Shown: positions 17,553 to 26,737 of the stretch, piece by piece | How the letters are laid out: the number at the start of each line of letters is the position of its first letter | How positions within the stretch are numbered: the first letter of the stretch is position 1 | Source: Yoonia sp. I 8.24 | Lineage (GTDB): Bacteria > Pseudomonadota > Alphaproteobacteria > Rhodobacterales > Rhodobacteraceae | Direction: 5' to 3' | Length of the DNA stretch: 64,000 nt | Assembly: GCF_022096995.1 (NCBI RefSeq) | Contig: NZ_JACXGQ010000005.1 | Location: 124,001-188,000, forward strand | Notes under the pieces: generated by a model | Told to the model about the DNA's origin: nothing | Seen by the model: only the letters and a program-made list of their open reading frames with translations | The model's database searches: none | Position numbers and translations under genes: made by a program

Positions 17553-19139
17553 ATGACCCAGAAAAAAACAATCGGTGAAGTTCTTGTGGATTTGCTTGAA
17601 CGGCGTGGTGTCGATACGATATTTGGCATCCCCGGTGTGCATACGGTCGAAATGTACCGCGGTCTTGAACGGTCCAGTATTAGACATATTACACCGCGCC
17701 ACGAAATAAGCGCTGGGTTCATGGCCGACGGCTATGCGCGCGCTTCGGGCAAACCGGGTGTGTGTTTACTGATTACAGGGCCGGGTCTAACCAATGCAAT
17801 TTCTGCAATGGCACAGGCGCGTGCAGATTCGATTCCAATGTTGATCATTTCTGGTGTGAACCCTGTGGCAACGCATGGCCAAGAGCTCGGGCATTTGCAC
17901 GAATTGCCGGACCAAATCGGCATGATGCGCAGCATCGCACTGTTTACCCAGACGGTTCATTCTGGCGGCGATCTAGAGCCTGTTTTGGATCGTGCATTTG
18001 CCGCAATGACAGCCGGACGTCCTGGTCCCGTGCATATTGAAATCCCGTTGGACGTGATGTCAGAAATAGTCGCGGTCCCGAAACCAAGGGTCGTACAGGT
18101 GTCCCGGCGCTTGCCGTTGCCAGAGGATATCGCGCGCGCCGCCGACATCTTAAAAGAGGCAAAGCGGCCCATTCTGTTGGTTGGTGGTGGGGCAGTTGCA
18201 GCAGAATCGTCGGTTCAAACACTTGCAGAACAATTGGATGCGCCTGTTGTCACAACAATAAATGGACGCGGTATTCTGGGTGGCCACCCGCTTGAGGTGC
18301 CCGCAAGCCCCAGTTTGGCACCTGTGCGGGAAATGTTGGCGGATGCTGATGTCGTTTTGGCCATTGGTACGCAGTTTGGGCCAACAGATTATGACTTGAA
18401 CTGCGACGGGGGCTTGCCCGCACTTCAGAAAGTCATCCGTGTCGATGTTGACCCGTTGCAAGCCACACGCGGTGCCCTGCCGGATCTGACTGTTATTGGC
18501 GATGCAAGCGCCGCATTAACCGCAATCACCGCGGAAATTGAAACACCTAAAGACTGCGACGGCGTGGCCCGCGCAAAATCGGCACGCACCGCAGCGCTGA
18601 CCAGTCTTGGGCCTGCGTACCAAACCGGGGTCGCCTTGATCAAATCCATCGGTGACGCGTTGCCCGGTTGCTTGCTTGTCGGGGATTCAACGCAGCTGGT
18701 GTACGCCGGGAACTGCTATGCCGATATCGCCAAACCGCGTGGATGGTTCAATTCATCTGTCGGCTATGGGTCGCTTGGCTATGGGCCACCTGCGGCCATT
18801 GGTGCCAGCCTTGCGCAGCCTGACGCCCCAGTCGTTTGCATCACGGGCGATGGTGGGTTTCAGTTTTGCCTGTCTGAACTGGGCACTGCGATGGATGAAA
18901 ATACACCAGTCATTTTCCTTGTCTGGAACAATGGCGGCTATCAAGAAATCGAAAGCTACATGGTCAGCGCGGATGTCGCGCCCATTGGTGTCACCCCGAC
19001 CCCGCCAGATTTTGTGACATTGGCTGCTGCTTATGGCATGGGTGCCGAAACCATCACCGATATTGCGGATTTAGTCCCTGCCATCAAACGCGCACATGCC
19101 TTAGGCCAGCCGTATCTGATCGACTTCAAAACCCCGTAA
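17553..19139 (+). CDS. aruI: Thiamine diphosphate-dependent 2-ketoarginine (5-guanidino-2-oxopentanoate) decarboxylase
   Basis: 528 residues of the acetolactate synthase-like family. The catalytic glutamate lies in PRHEISAGFMADGYAR near residue 50, and the ThDP/Mg motif runs from GDGGFQF to VWNNGGYQEIE near 430-465. Family members decarboxylate 2-oxo acids or make acetolactate. The next gene is an aminotransferase, as in the aruHI arginine transaminase pathway of Pseudomonas, where this enzyme makes 4-guanidinobutyraldehyde. That assignment rests on context; the sequence alone says 2-oxo acid decarboxylase. Confidence 0.78.
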   Translation: MTQKKTIGEVLVDLLERRGVDTIFGIPGVHTVEMYRGLERSSIRHITPRHEISAGFMADGYARASGKPGVCLLITGPGLTNAISAMAQARADSIPMLIISGVNPVATHGQELGHLHELPDQIGMMRSIALFTQTVHSGGDLEPVLDRAFAAMTAGRPGPVHIEIPLDVMSEIVAVPKPRVVQVSRRLPLPEDIARAADILKEAKRPILLVGGGAVAAESSVQTLAEQLDAPVVTTINGRGILGGHPLEVPASPSLAPVREMLADADVVLAIGTQFGPTDYDLNCDGGLPALQKVIRVDVDPLQATRGALPDLTVIGDASAALTAITAEIETPKDCDGVARAKSARTAALTSLGPAYQTGVALIKSIGDALPGCLLVGDSTQLVYAGNCYADIAKPRGWFNSSVGYGSLGYGPPAAIGASLAQPDAPVVCITGDGGFQFCLSELGTAMDENTPVIFLVWNNGGYQEIESYMVSADVAPIGVTPTPPDFVTLAAAYGMGAETITDIADLVPAIKRAHALGQPYLIDFKTP

Positions 19140-19169
19140 CGCCACCGCTGACCACCGAAAGAACTTATC

Positions 19170-20342
19170 ATGAAATACGCTAGCATCACCAAACGGCTCG
19201 AAGGTCTGGGCGGGGCGAAATGGCAGGTCCACCTCGACGCAAAAAAGCTGGCGGATGCGGGGCAGGACATCATTCTGATGACCATCGGCGAACCCGATGT
19301 CGATGTCCCTGTGGAACTGCGCAGTGCCGCGATTGATGGCATCCACGCGGGCCGCACTAAATACTCAGATGGGCAGGGCGAAGAAACCCTGCGCGAGGCG
19401 CTTGGTGAATATTACACAAAACGCAGCAAGGCGCCGATTGGACCGGAAAACATTCTATGTGTTCCGGGCACACAAACCGCGCTGTACACTGCATTCGCCG
19501 GTCTTGTTGAGGCTGGGGATGAGGTTCTGGTCGGCGATCCGATGTATGCAACTTACGAAGCTGTCGTGCGGGCCAGCGGGGCCGACATGGTGCCCGTTCC
19601 ATTGCGGCCAGAGCACGGGTTTCGGATGCAAGCCACCGATATAGCCGCATGTATTACCCCACGCACCCGTGCGGTTTTATTGACAACCCCGCATAACCCA
19701 ACAGGCGCGATTCTAACCCGTGATGACATCGCCGCCATCGGGGCTTTGGCCCAGCAGCATGATTTCTGGATTATTTCGGATGAGGTCTACTCCGAAATGA
19801 TTTTCGAAGGTGAAACCTTTGCCTCGCCCTTGGATTTTGCGGATCTACGCGAAAGGGTCGTTGCGGTTTCTTCTATCTCTAAGTCGCACGCGGCCCCCGG
19901 ATTCCGTAGCGGGTGGTGCGTGGCCAGCGCCAAAACAATTTCAGCCATCTTGCCCGTGGCAGAGGCCATGCTTTTCGGCAATCAACCATTCATCGCAGAC
20001 ATGACCGTGCACGCCGTGCGCGAAGGGTCATCTGTCGCGGCGGGCATGCGGACACGTTTTGCCGCAAGGGCCGCGCGGATGGACGAAGTTTTGGGGAATA
20101 ACCAAACTTGCCTCAAGGTCCACCGCCCGCAGGCCGGAATGTTTGGCATGATCGATGTGTCGGGAACAGGGTTTGACGGAGAGGCCTTCGCACTGGCCCT
20201 GCTGGATGCACAAGGGGTGGCCGTCATGCCCGGAAGCTCCTTTGGGGATAGCTTGCAAGATTGGGTCCGGGTTGCTTTGACCATTGACGACGAAACGTTC
20301 GAAACAGCCTTACAGCGCATCAAGGCTTTTGTTTCCGGTTAA
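19170..20342 (+). CDS. aruH: PLP-dependent aminotransferase, probable arginine:pyruvate transaminase
   Basis: 390 residues, class I/II aminotransferase fold. The PLP lysine is in SSISKSHAAPGFRSGW near 236, with the PLP-contacting aspartate and tyrosine in ISDEVYSEM and TTPHNPTGAI for cofactor binding. It starts 30 bases after the ThDP enzyme in the same direction. Paired with that enzyme it matches AruH, which transfers the alpha-amino group of arginine to pyruvate. The downstream aldehyde dehydrogenase and guanidinobutyrase of the pathway are not in this window. Confidence 0.78.
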   Translation: MKYASITKRLEGLGGAKWQVHLDAKKLADAGQDIILMTIGEPDVDVPVELRSAAIDGIHAGRTKYSDGQGEETLREALGEYYTKRSKAPIGPENILCVPGTQTALYTAFAGLVEAGDEVLVGDPMYATYEAVVRASGADMVPVPLRPEHGFRMQATDIAACITPRTRAVLLTTPHNPTGAILTRDDIAAIGALAQQHDFWIISDEVYSEMIFEGETFASPLDFADLRERVVAVSSISKSHAAPGFRSGWCVASAKTISAILPVAEAMLFGNQPFIADMTVHAVREGSSVAAGMRTRFAARAARMDEVLGNNQTCLKVHRPQAGMFGMIDVSGTGFDGEAFALALLDAQGVAVMPGSSFGDSLQDWVRVALTIDDETFETALQRIKAFVSG

Positions 20343-20563
20343 GGGTTTCCCCGAAACCTAGGCACATAAGGTAAGAACTTTGACGTTATCACTGGCAAAT
20401 ATTAGAAGTTTTTAAAAAATTTCATGAAACTGGTGTTATCGGTGGGTCAGCGAGGCTTGAACGGAGTCGCTTTTTGGTATACCGCCGCATACAAATAGCG
20501 TGCGCGGTCGAAACATGTCCCATTTTGCCGCCCAAGCACCCAACAGATATGATAGGATAGCCA

Positions 20564-23353
20564 ATGAGCTTGTATAGCGATTACCTAGCTGAAATCGAAA
20601 CCCGCAAAGAGCAAGGGCTGCACCCGAAACCAATTGATGACGCGGCTTTGACGCTAGAAATTATCGCGCAGATCAAAGATGTCGATCACGCGCATCGCGC
20701 CGATTCATTGCACTATTTCATCTACAACACACTGCCCGGCACCACGAACGCGGCTGGCGCAAAGGCGCAATTCCTCAAAGAGATCATTCTGGGGCAGGCA
20801 GCGGTTGCCGAAATCACCCCAACCTATGCATTTGAGCTGCTGTCACACATGAAGGGCGGCCCTTCTGTTGAGGTCTTGATCGATCTCGCCCTTGGCGATG
20901 ATCTGGATTTGGCTGGACAAGCTGCTGACGTGCTGAAGACACAAGTGTTCCTTTACGAGGCTGACACCGACCGTCTGAAAGCTGCGCATGAGGCGCAAAA
21001 CCCCATCGCGACTGACATCATCAAAAGCTACCTACAAGCCGAGTTCTTTACAAAGTTGCCCGAGATTGATGAAGAAGTAAAAGTTGTCACCTATGTTGCA
21101 GCAGAGGGCGATATTTCGACAGACCTTTTGTCGCCGGGCAACCAAGCACACTCGCGTGCGGACCGTGAATTGCACGGCAAATGCCTGATCGACGAAGCTG
21201 CGCAAAAGCACATCGAAGAACTGAAAGTGCAGCACCCTGACGCGCGCGTCATGCTGATCGCTGAAAAAGGCACAATGGGTGTTGGCTCGTCGCGGATGTC
21301 TGGTGTGAACAACGTGGCCCTTTGGACCGGGAAACAGGCGTCACCCTATGTGCCATTTGTGAATTATGCCCCCGTTGTTGCAGGGACCAACGGTATTTCA
21401 CCGATCTTCCTGACAACTGTTGGCGTGACCGGTGGTATCGGTGTGGATCTGAAAAACTGGGTCAAGAAAGTTGATGAAGACGGTAACCCTGTTCTGAATA
21501 ACGATGGCGACGCCATTCTTGAGCAAAAATATTCGGTCGACACAGGCACTGTTCTGAAAATCAACACCAAAGAAAAAGCGCTTTATAGTGAAGATGGGGA
21601 AAAACTGGTCGATATGGCCGCGTCATTTACCCCGCAAAAGATGGAGTTCATGAAGGCTGGCAGTTCATATGCCATCGTCTTTGGTAAGAAGCTTCAGACA
21701 TTTGCTGCTGAAACGCTTGGTGTCGAAGCACCGCTGGTCTTTGCACCGTCCAAAGAAATCAGCAATGATGACCAAGGTCTTACCGCCGTTGAAAAGATCT
21801 TTAACGCAAACGCGCGCGGCGTGACGCCGGGTGCTGTTTTGCACGCAGGTTCGGATGTGCGCGTTGGCGTGAATATCGTGGGTTCGCAAGACACCACCGG
21901 CCTGATGACGATGCAAGAGCTCGAAGCGATGGCCGCGATGACCGTGTCACCATCTGTTGACGGGGCCTATCAGTCGGGCTGCCACACGGCGTCAGTCTGG
22001 GATATCAAAGCGCAGGAAAACACCCCACGTCTGATGAAATTCATGAACGATTTTGGTCTGGTCACTGGGCGTGATCCCAAAGGGGTCTATCACGCGATGA
22101 CCGACGTGATCCACAAGGTGCTGAACGATCTAACGGTTAGCGATTGGGATGTGATCATCGGCGGTGACAGCCACACACGTATGTCTAAGGGCGTCGCTTT
22201 TGGTGCTGATTCTGGCACTGTTGCGCTGGCGCTAGCGACAGGTGAATCCTCTATGCCGATCCCAGAATCGGTGAAGGTGACATTCAAAGGCGCAATGGCC
22301 GACCACATGGATTTCCGCGATGTTGTGCACGCGACGCAAGCGCAGATGTTGGAACAACACGGCGATAACGTCTTCCAAGGCCGCGTGATCGAGGTCCACA
22401 TCGGCACATTGCTGGCAGACCAAGCGTTCACCTTTACGGATTGGACCGCTGAAATGAAAGCGAAAGCCTCTGTCTGTATCTCTGATGATGATACGCTGAT
22501 CGGCTCATTGGAGCTGGCGAAATCACGTATCCAAATCATGATCGACAAAGGTATGGAGCATGAAAATGGCATGCTGGCCGGGCTGATCGCAAAGGCGGAT
22601 CAACGGATTGCAGAAATCCGTTCTGGTGAAAAACCTGCGCTGCAACCTGACAGTAACGCAAAATACTTTGCCGAAGTTGTGGTTGATCTGGATGCGATCG
22701 TTGAGCCAATGATCGCGGATCCTGATGTCAATAACATCGACGTTTCCAAGCGCTATACGCACGACACGATCCGCCCGATTTCCTACTATAAGGCTGAAAA
22801 AGAGGTCGATCTTGGCTTTGTCGGGTCTTGCATGGTTCACAAAGGCGACATCAAAATTGTCGCGCAAATGCTCCGCAACCTCGAAGCAGAGCAAGGCAAG
22901 GTTGCCTTTCAAGCGCCGCTTGTTGTGGCCGCACCAACCTACAACATCATTGATGAGTTGAAGGAAGAAGGCGACTGGGAAATCCTGCAAAAATACAGTG
23001 GGTTCGAATTCGACGACGCCGCGCCAAAGGTTACGGCCCGCACGGATTACGAAAACATTCTGTATCTTGAACGCCCCGGCTGTAACCTGTGCATGGGGAA
23101 CCAAGAAAAAGCGGCGAAAGGGGATACAGTCCTCGCGACATCGACGCGCTTGTTCCAAGGCCGGGTTGTTGCTGATTCAACTGAGAAAAAAGGTGAATCA
23201 CTGCTCGCGTCTACTCCGGTTGTTGTGCTTTCCGCGATCTTGGGCCGCACCCCGACATTGGCAGAGTATAAAACCGCTGTGGCAGGCATCGATCTGACAA
23301 AGTTCGCACCACCTAAGAAGGCGCCACTCGACGCGCTTTCAGCGCACTTCTAA
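20564..23353 (+). CDS. acnB: Bifunctional aconitate hydratase 2 / 2-methylisocitrate dehydratase
   Basis: 929 residues with the AcnB order: an N-terminal HEAT-like domain (about 1-160), the swivelling domain (about 165-380, GTMGVGSSRMSGVNN), then the catalytic domains. Cluster-ligating cysteines are in YQSGCHTASVWD and RPGCNLCMGNQ. It interconverts citrate and isocitrate in the TCA cycle. It is a single gene with 221 bases of upstream region and a strong intrinsic terminator at 23386. Confidence 0.97.
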   Translation: MSLYSDYLAEIETRKEQGLHPKPIDDAALTLEIIAQIKDVDHAHRADSLHYFIYNTLPGTTNAAGAKAQFLKEIILGQAAVAEITPTYAFELLSHMKGGPSVEVLIDLALGDDLDLAGQAADVLKTQVFLYEADTDRLKAAHEAQNPIATDIIKSYLQAEFFTKLPEIDEEVKVVTYVAAEGDISTDLLSPGNQAHSRADRELHGKCLIDEAAQKHIEELKVQHPDARVMLIAEKGTMGVGSSRMSGVNNVALWTGKQASPYVPFVNYAPVVAGTNGISPIFLTTVGVTGGIGVDLKNWVKKVDEDGNPVLNNDGDAILEQKYSVDTGTVLKINTKEKALYSEDGEKLVDMAASFTPQKMEFMKAGSSYAIVFGKKLQTFAAETLGVEAPLVFAPSKEISNDDQGLTAVEKIFNANARGVTPGAVLHAGSDVRVGVNIVGSQDTTGLMTMQELEAMAAMTVSPSVDGAYQSGCHTASVWDIKAQENTPRLMKFMNDFGLVTGRDPKGVYHAMTDVIHKVLNDLTVSDWDVIIGGDSHTRMSKGVAFGADSGTVALALATGESSMPIPESVKVTFKGAMADHMDFRDVVHATQAQMLEQHGDNVFQGRVIEVHIGTLLADQAFTFTDWTAEMKAKASVCISDDDTLIGSLELAKSRIQIMIDKGMEHENGMLAGLIAKADQRIAEIRSGEKPALQPDSNAKYFAEVVVDLDAIVEPMIADPDVNNIDVSKRYTHDTIRPISYYKAEKEVDLGFVGSCMVHKGDIKIVAQMLRNLEAEQGKVAFQAPLVVAAPTYNIIDELKEEGDWEILQKYSGFEFDDAAPKVTARTDYENILYLERPGCNLCMGNQEKAAKGDTVLATSTRLFQGRVVADSTEKKGESLLASTPVVVLSAILGRTPTLAEYKTAVAGIDLTKFAPPKKAPLDALSAHF

Positions 23354-23385
23354 AGGCGCTGCACCTTATATCCAACAAAGAAAGG

Positions 23386-23413
23386 GCCCCGCTTATTTAG
23401 CGGGGCTTTTTTA
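23386..23413 (+). terminator. Rho-independent terminator of acnB
   Basis: Stem GCCCCGCT / AGCGGGGC with loop TATTT followed by six T. It ends within the last bases of the convergent znuB gene. Confidence 0.9.
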
Positions 23414-24208
23414 TGATCTGGCGGATAACGCTGATTTTAACATGCTGGACGCAAGAAACGTTAGCGCGGCGACACAAACGATTGACGGCCCAGCTGGCGT
23501 ATCCAGCACATAGGCTGCGCGTAATCCAACGACCGTCGACAGCATACCGATTGCGCCCGCGGCAACAGCCATACCTTCGGGCGTTCGCGACAACGGTCTT
23601 GCCGCGGCGGCTGGGATGATCAGTAACGCCGCGATCAGCAACACCCCGACGACTTTAATCGCGACGGCAACCGTAATCGCCAAGGCTACAGTCAACACAA
23701 GCTGTTCGCGTTTGGGATTAATTTCACTGGCATAGGCCAAGTCTTCGTTCAGCGTCGATGTGAGCAAGGCAGACCAGCGCCACCCGATCAGCAGCACGAC
23801 AAGCAAAGCACCGCTCCAGATCACGCTAAGATCGCCACGCGAAACCGCAAGGATATCACCAAACAGATAGGACATCAGATCAATGCGTATGCCCGATAAA
23901 AACGACACCGCGACCAAACCGAACGCAAGGGCCGAATGCGCCAAGACGCCCAAAAGCGTATCCATCGCATAGCCGCGCCCGGACAGCAGGTTGACGGTTA
24001 AGGCCATTATCAATGCAACTGCCATTGCGCCTATGAAAACAGACATTGAAAACGCCAATGATAGCGCCACACCAAGAATGGCTGCATGCGCGGTTGCATC
24101 GCCAAAATAGGCCATGCGCCGCCAGACCACAAAACATCCCAACGGTGCAGCCGCAATCGCGACGCCGATACCCGCAAGGGCCGCGCGGACCATAAAATCA
24201 TCAAGCAT
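23411..24208 (-). CDS. znuB: Zinc ABC transporter permease
   Basis: 265 residues, ABC-3 family permease with about eight hydrophobic segments spread over the protein. GDATAHAAILGVALSLAF near residue 38 is the family signature. It starts where the ATPase gene ends (1-base overlap) and forms the zinc importer with the ATPase (24208-24936) and the binding protein encoded divergently at 25509. Confidence 0.92.
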   Translation of the reverse strand: MLDDFMVRAALAGIGVAIAAAPLGCFVVWRRMAYFGDATAHAAILGVALSLAFSMSVFIGAMAVALIMALTVNLLSGRGYAMDTLLGVLAHSALAFGLVAVSFLSGIRIDLMSYLFGDILAVSRGDLSVIWSGALLVVLLIGWRWSALLTSTLNEDLAYASEINPKREQLVLTVALAITVAVAIKVVGVLLIAALLIIPAAAARPLSRTPEGMAVAAGAIGMLSTVVGLRAAYVLDTPAGPSIVCVAALTFLASSMLKSALSARS

Positions 24209-24936
24209 TATTCGGCGGCCTCTGCGTGGTCATGGTTATGATCGTGGTCATGCTGATAAAGCGCCAATGCGCCCCTGGTCCCTGTCCCGAACAGCGCCCG
24301 GTATTCGGGGGCAGAGGCAACCACCGCAGGGGTTCCTTCGCAGCAGACGTGCCCGTTCAGGCAAATCACCCGGTCAGAGGCGCTCATGACCACGTGCAAT
24401 TCGTGGCTAATCATCAAAACGGCGCAGCCGGTTTCCTGCCTTACAGCTTCGATCTGTTGGTAAAATGACGCCGACCCGCGTTGATCCAGCCCCTGCGTCG
24501 CCTCGTCCAAGAGTAACAAATCAGGATTCCCAATCAGGGCGCGCGCCAGCAAGACCCGTTGAAACTGCCCGCCTGAAAGCTGTGAAAGTTGCGATTTGGA
24601 CAGGTTTGGCACGCCCGCTTGTGTTAGGGCAGCCTCGATATCTTGGGCCGTAACGCTGTGTGGGAGATTAAGAAACCGCGTCACCGTCATCGGCAGGGTT
24701 TCGTCAATATGCAGCTTTTGCGGCACATAGCCGATTTTGACATCAGCCCCACGAGACACTTTGCCCTGCGCAGGTTTTACCGCACCGATGATTGCGCGTA
24801 AAAGGCTTGTTTTCCCAGACCCGTTTGGACCAACAATCGTGACGATTTCGCCCTTCGCAACACCAAGCGAAACATGCGACAAAACCGTTCGGGCGCCGTA
24901 GCGGACGCTCAGACCTTCAACGTTTACAAGGTTCAT
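24208..24936 (-). CDS. znuC: Zinc ABC transporter ATP-binding protein
   Basis: 242 residues. Walker A GPNGSGKTS (near 37), signature LSGGQFQRVLLARAL, Walker B LLLLDEATQGLD and switch histidine in ISHELH. The C-terminus ends in a histidine-rich tail (HDHDHNHDH) typical of zinc transporter ATPases. It lies 2 bases after zur and overlaps znuB by one base, so zur-znuC-znuB is one operon. Confidence 0.93.
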   Translation of the reverse strand: MNLVNVEGLSVRYGARTVLSHVSLGVAKGEIVTIVGPNGSGKTSLLRAIIGAVKPAQGKVSRGADVKIGYVPQKLHIDETLPMTVTRFLNLPHSVTAQDIEAALTQAGVPNLSKSQLSQLSGGQFQRVLLARALIGNPDLLLLDEATQGLDQRGSASFYQQIEAVRQETGCAVLMISHELHVVMSASDRVICLNGHVCCEGTPAVVASAPEYRALFGTGTRGALALYQHDHDHNHDHAEAAE

Positions 24937-24938
24937 CG

Positions 24939-25451
24939 CTAGTCAGCCTTTTCGACACAGGCGGGGCAAATCCCCTCGGCTTCGACCGTGGTATGTTCGA
25001 TTTGAAACCCGGTCGTGCGAGCGGCATCTTCAAGCGCGCCCTTCGCAGGCGAAGACTGTGTTTCAGCCACGGCATCGCACAGCCGGCATATCATAAACGC
25101 AGGTGTATGCGCATGTTCAGGGTCTGTGCAGGCGGTAAATGCGTTCATCCGTTCAATTTTATGGGCAAACCCGTGCAGCACAAGAAAATCCAACGCACGG
25201 TAGGCGACGGGGGGCTGCGACCCAAACCCATCTTCTTTCAGGCGATCAAGAATCGCATATGCGCCAAGTGCGCGGTGTTCTTGTAGCAAGATTTCGAGCA
25301 CTTTACGCCGCACAGGGGTAAAACGCAGCGCTTCCTGCTTACAGCGTGCTTCGGCGACAGCCAGCGCATCGCTCACACATATAGTATGATCGTGATCTGA
25401 AAAACCTGAGGGGTCACCATATGTGCCGCTCTGCGCGGGCTCTCTTGTCAT
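24939..25451 (-). CDS. zur: Zinc uptake regulator, Fur family
   Basis: A Fur-type repressor: winged helix about residues 35-95 (ALRFTPVRRKVLEILL, SQPPVAYRALDFL) and metal-binding C-terminal domain with CRLCDAV and CPACVEKAD forming the structural zinc site, plus a regulatory histidine segment. ATG 25451 is preferred; an upstream in-frame ATG at 25466 would place the start inside the candidate Zur box. It is first in the zur-znuC-znuB operon, divergent from znuA, and presumably represses both directions when zinc is plentiful. Confidence 0.9.
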   Translation of the reverse strand: MTREPAQSGTYGDPSGFSDHDHTICVSDALAVAEARCKQEALRFTPVRRKVLEILLQEHRALGAYAILDRLKEDGFGSQPPVAYRALDFLVLHGFAHKIERMNAFTACTDPEHAHTPAFMICRLCDAVAETQSSPAKGALEDAARTTGFQIEHTTVEAEGICPACVEKAD

Positions 25452-25454
25452 GCT

Positions 25455-25497
25455 ATAACATTTCATTTACGTGGATGATTAATGTAATAAAATCACA
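25455..25497. promoter_or_regulatory. Candidate Zur-binding region between zur and znuA
   Basis: The short divergent promoter holds an AT-rich stretch with TATAACATTTCATTT (25454-25468) and TTAATGTAATAAAATC (25479-25494). Both contain the ATAACATTT or ATGTAATA half-sites typical of Zur boxes. The match to a Zur box is by eye and imperfect; location between zur and znuA is the main support. Confidence 0.45.
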
Positions 25498-25508
25498 CGG
25501 AGACCCCG

Positions 25509-26615
25509 ATGTCCAGAAAGCTTCTTTCTCTCTCACTCACTGCCGCGTTGATGGGCGGAACGGCATATGCTGATGTTCCCAAAGTTGCCGTTGATATCGC
25601 ACCGGTGCATTCACTGGTCTCTCGGGTCATGGATGGTGTCGGCGCTCCTAACCTCGTGGTTCAACTGGGTGCAAGCCCGCATGAATACAGCCTGCGCCCA
25701 TCCGAAGCGCGCGCATTGCAAGAAGCTGATGTCGTGTTTTGGGTCAGCGCAGGGCTGACACCCTGGCTGGCGGACACAATCGAAACGCTCTCGTCGGACG
25801 CTTCTGTTACAGAACTGCTGGAAACCGACGGTACGGTTGAGCTGGAATTCCGTGAAAACGCGCTGTTTGAGAAACACGATCACAGCGACCATGATGAGCA
25901 TGAAGAAGAACATGACGATCATGATGATCACGACGAGCATGAGGAAGAGCATGACGACCACGATGATCACGACGAACATGAGGAAGAGCATGACGACCAC
26001 GATGATCACGACGAGCATGAAGAAGAACATGACGGCCACGATGATCACGACGAGCATGAAGAAGAACATGACGGCCACGATGACCATGATGATCACGGCC
26101 ATGGTGCTCATGATCCGCATGCATGGCTATCGCCAAACAATGCTATGAACTGGCTGAATGTAATCGCAGGTCAGCTCTCTGCAGCGGACCCAGAAAACGC
26201 TGGCGAGTATTTTGCAAATGCGGCTGCGGGTCGTGCGGAAATCGAAGCCGTCATAGGCGAAGTAAATGCAACGCTTGCCCCTGTGCGCGGCGAAAAATTC
26301 ATCGTGTTCCATGACGCATACCAATACTTCGAAAACGACTTCGATTTTCCTGCGGCTGGCGCCATTTCGATCGGCGATGCCTCTGATCCAAGTCCCGCAC
26401 GCATTGCCGAAATCCAAGCACGGGTCGCGGACGAAGGGATCGATTGTGTCCTCGCAGAGCCGCAATTCAACCCCGGCCTCGTCGCAACTGTTCTCGAAGG
26501 CAGCCAAGCGCATACTGGTATCATCGATCCGCTTGGGGCTGACCTAGAACTGGGCGCAGATTTTTACCCCCAGCTGATCAAAAACCTCGCGGCGTCTCTG
26601 GCTGCCTGTCAATAA
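25509..26615 (+). CDS. znuA: Periplasmic zinc-binding protein with expanded His/Asp/Glu repeat loop
   Basis: 368 residues of the cluster A-I solute-binding family, with a signal peptide (about 1-21, cleavage near AYA) and the first zinc ligand in APVHSLV. A very long acidic histidine loop (about 124-201) precedes the second ligand region HDPHAWLSP. The third ligand region is IVFHDAYQYF, and the C-terminus has a disulfide-type cysteine pair (C at IDCVLAEPQ and the final CQ). The loop is made of five 13-residue repeats and roughly triples the usual loop length. It passes zinc to ZnuBC. Terminator at 26631. Confidence 0.94.
   Translation: MSRKLLSLSLTAALMGGTAYADVPKVAVDIAPVHSLVSRVMDGVGAPNLVVQLGASPHEYSLRPSEARALQEADVVFWVSAGLTPWLADTIETLSSDASVTELLETDGTVELEFRENALFEKHDHSDHDEHEEEHDDHDDHDEHEEEHDDHDDHDEHEEEHDDHDDHDEHEEEHDGHDDHDEHEEEHDGHDDHDDHGHGAHDPHAWLSPNNAMNWLNVIAGQLSAADPENAGEYFANAAAGRAEIEAVIGEVNATLAPVRGEKFIVFHDAYQYFENDFDFPAAGAISIGDASDPSPARIAEIQARVADEGIDCVLAEPQFNPGLVATVLEGSQAHTGIIDPLGADLELGADFYPQLIKNLAASLAACQ
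25890..26084 (+). repeat. Five tandem 39-base repeats inside znuA
   Basis: Each unit encodes HDEHEEEHDDHDD (with Gly replacing one Asp in copies 4 and 5). Copies 2 and 3 are nearly identical at the DNA level, which shows recent expansion by slippage or unequal recombination. Copy number is likely to vary between strains. Confidence 0.9.
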
Positions 26616-26630
26616 CTTTCAAAGTTCTCA

Positions 26631-26670
26631 AACCAGCCGTACCCCTATGTATGGCTGGTTTTTGCTTTTT
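26631..26670 (+). terminator. Rho-independent terminator of znuA
   Basis: Twelve-base stem AACCAGCCGTAC / GTATGGCTGGTT with a six-base loop and a following T-rich tract. Confidence 0.88.
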
Positions 26671-26737
26671 ATTGTGTCGGCTTACTTCTTCCCAAAAGTG
26701 GCTTGGCATGTAGTGAAGCAACTCCGCTGCTTTGTCA

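Noticed and set aside
22523-23158. 211-codon minus-strand frame inside acnB
   Set aside because: AcnB is unmistakable on the plus strand and the antisense translation has no domain pattern.
25890-26084. Regular 39-base repeats as a possible CRISPR array
   Set aside because: There are no spacers; the repeats are contiguous, in frame and encode the ZnuA metal loop.
25611-26120. Long minus-strand frame rich in valine, isoleucine, methionine and phenylalanine opposite znuA
   Set aside because: It is the antisense of the His/Asp/Glu repeat; repeats of such codons give open hydrophobic frames by chance. No ribosome site or family match.
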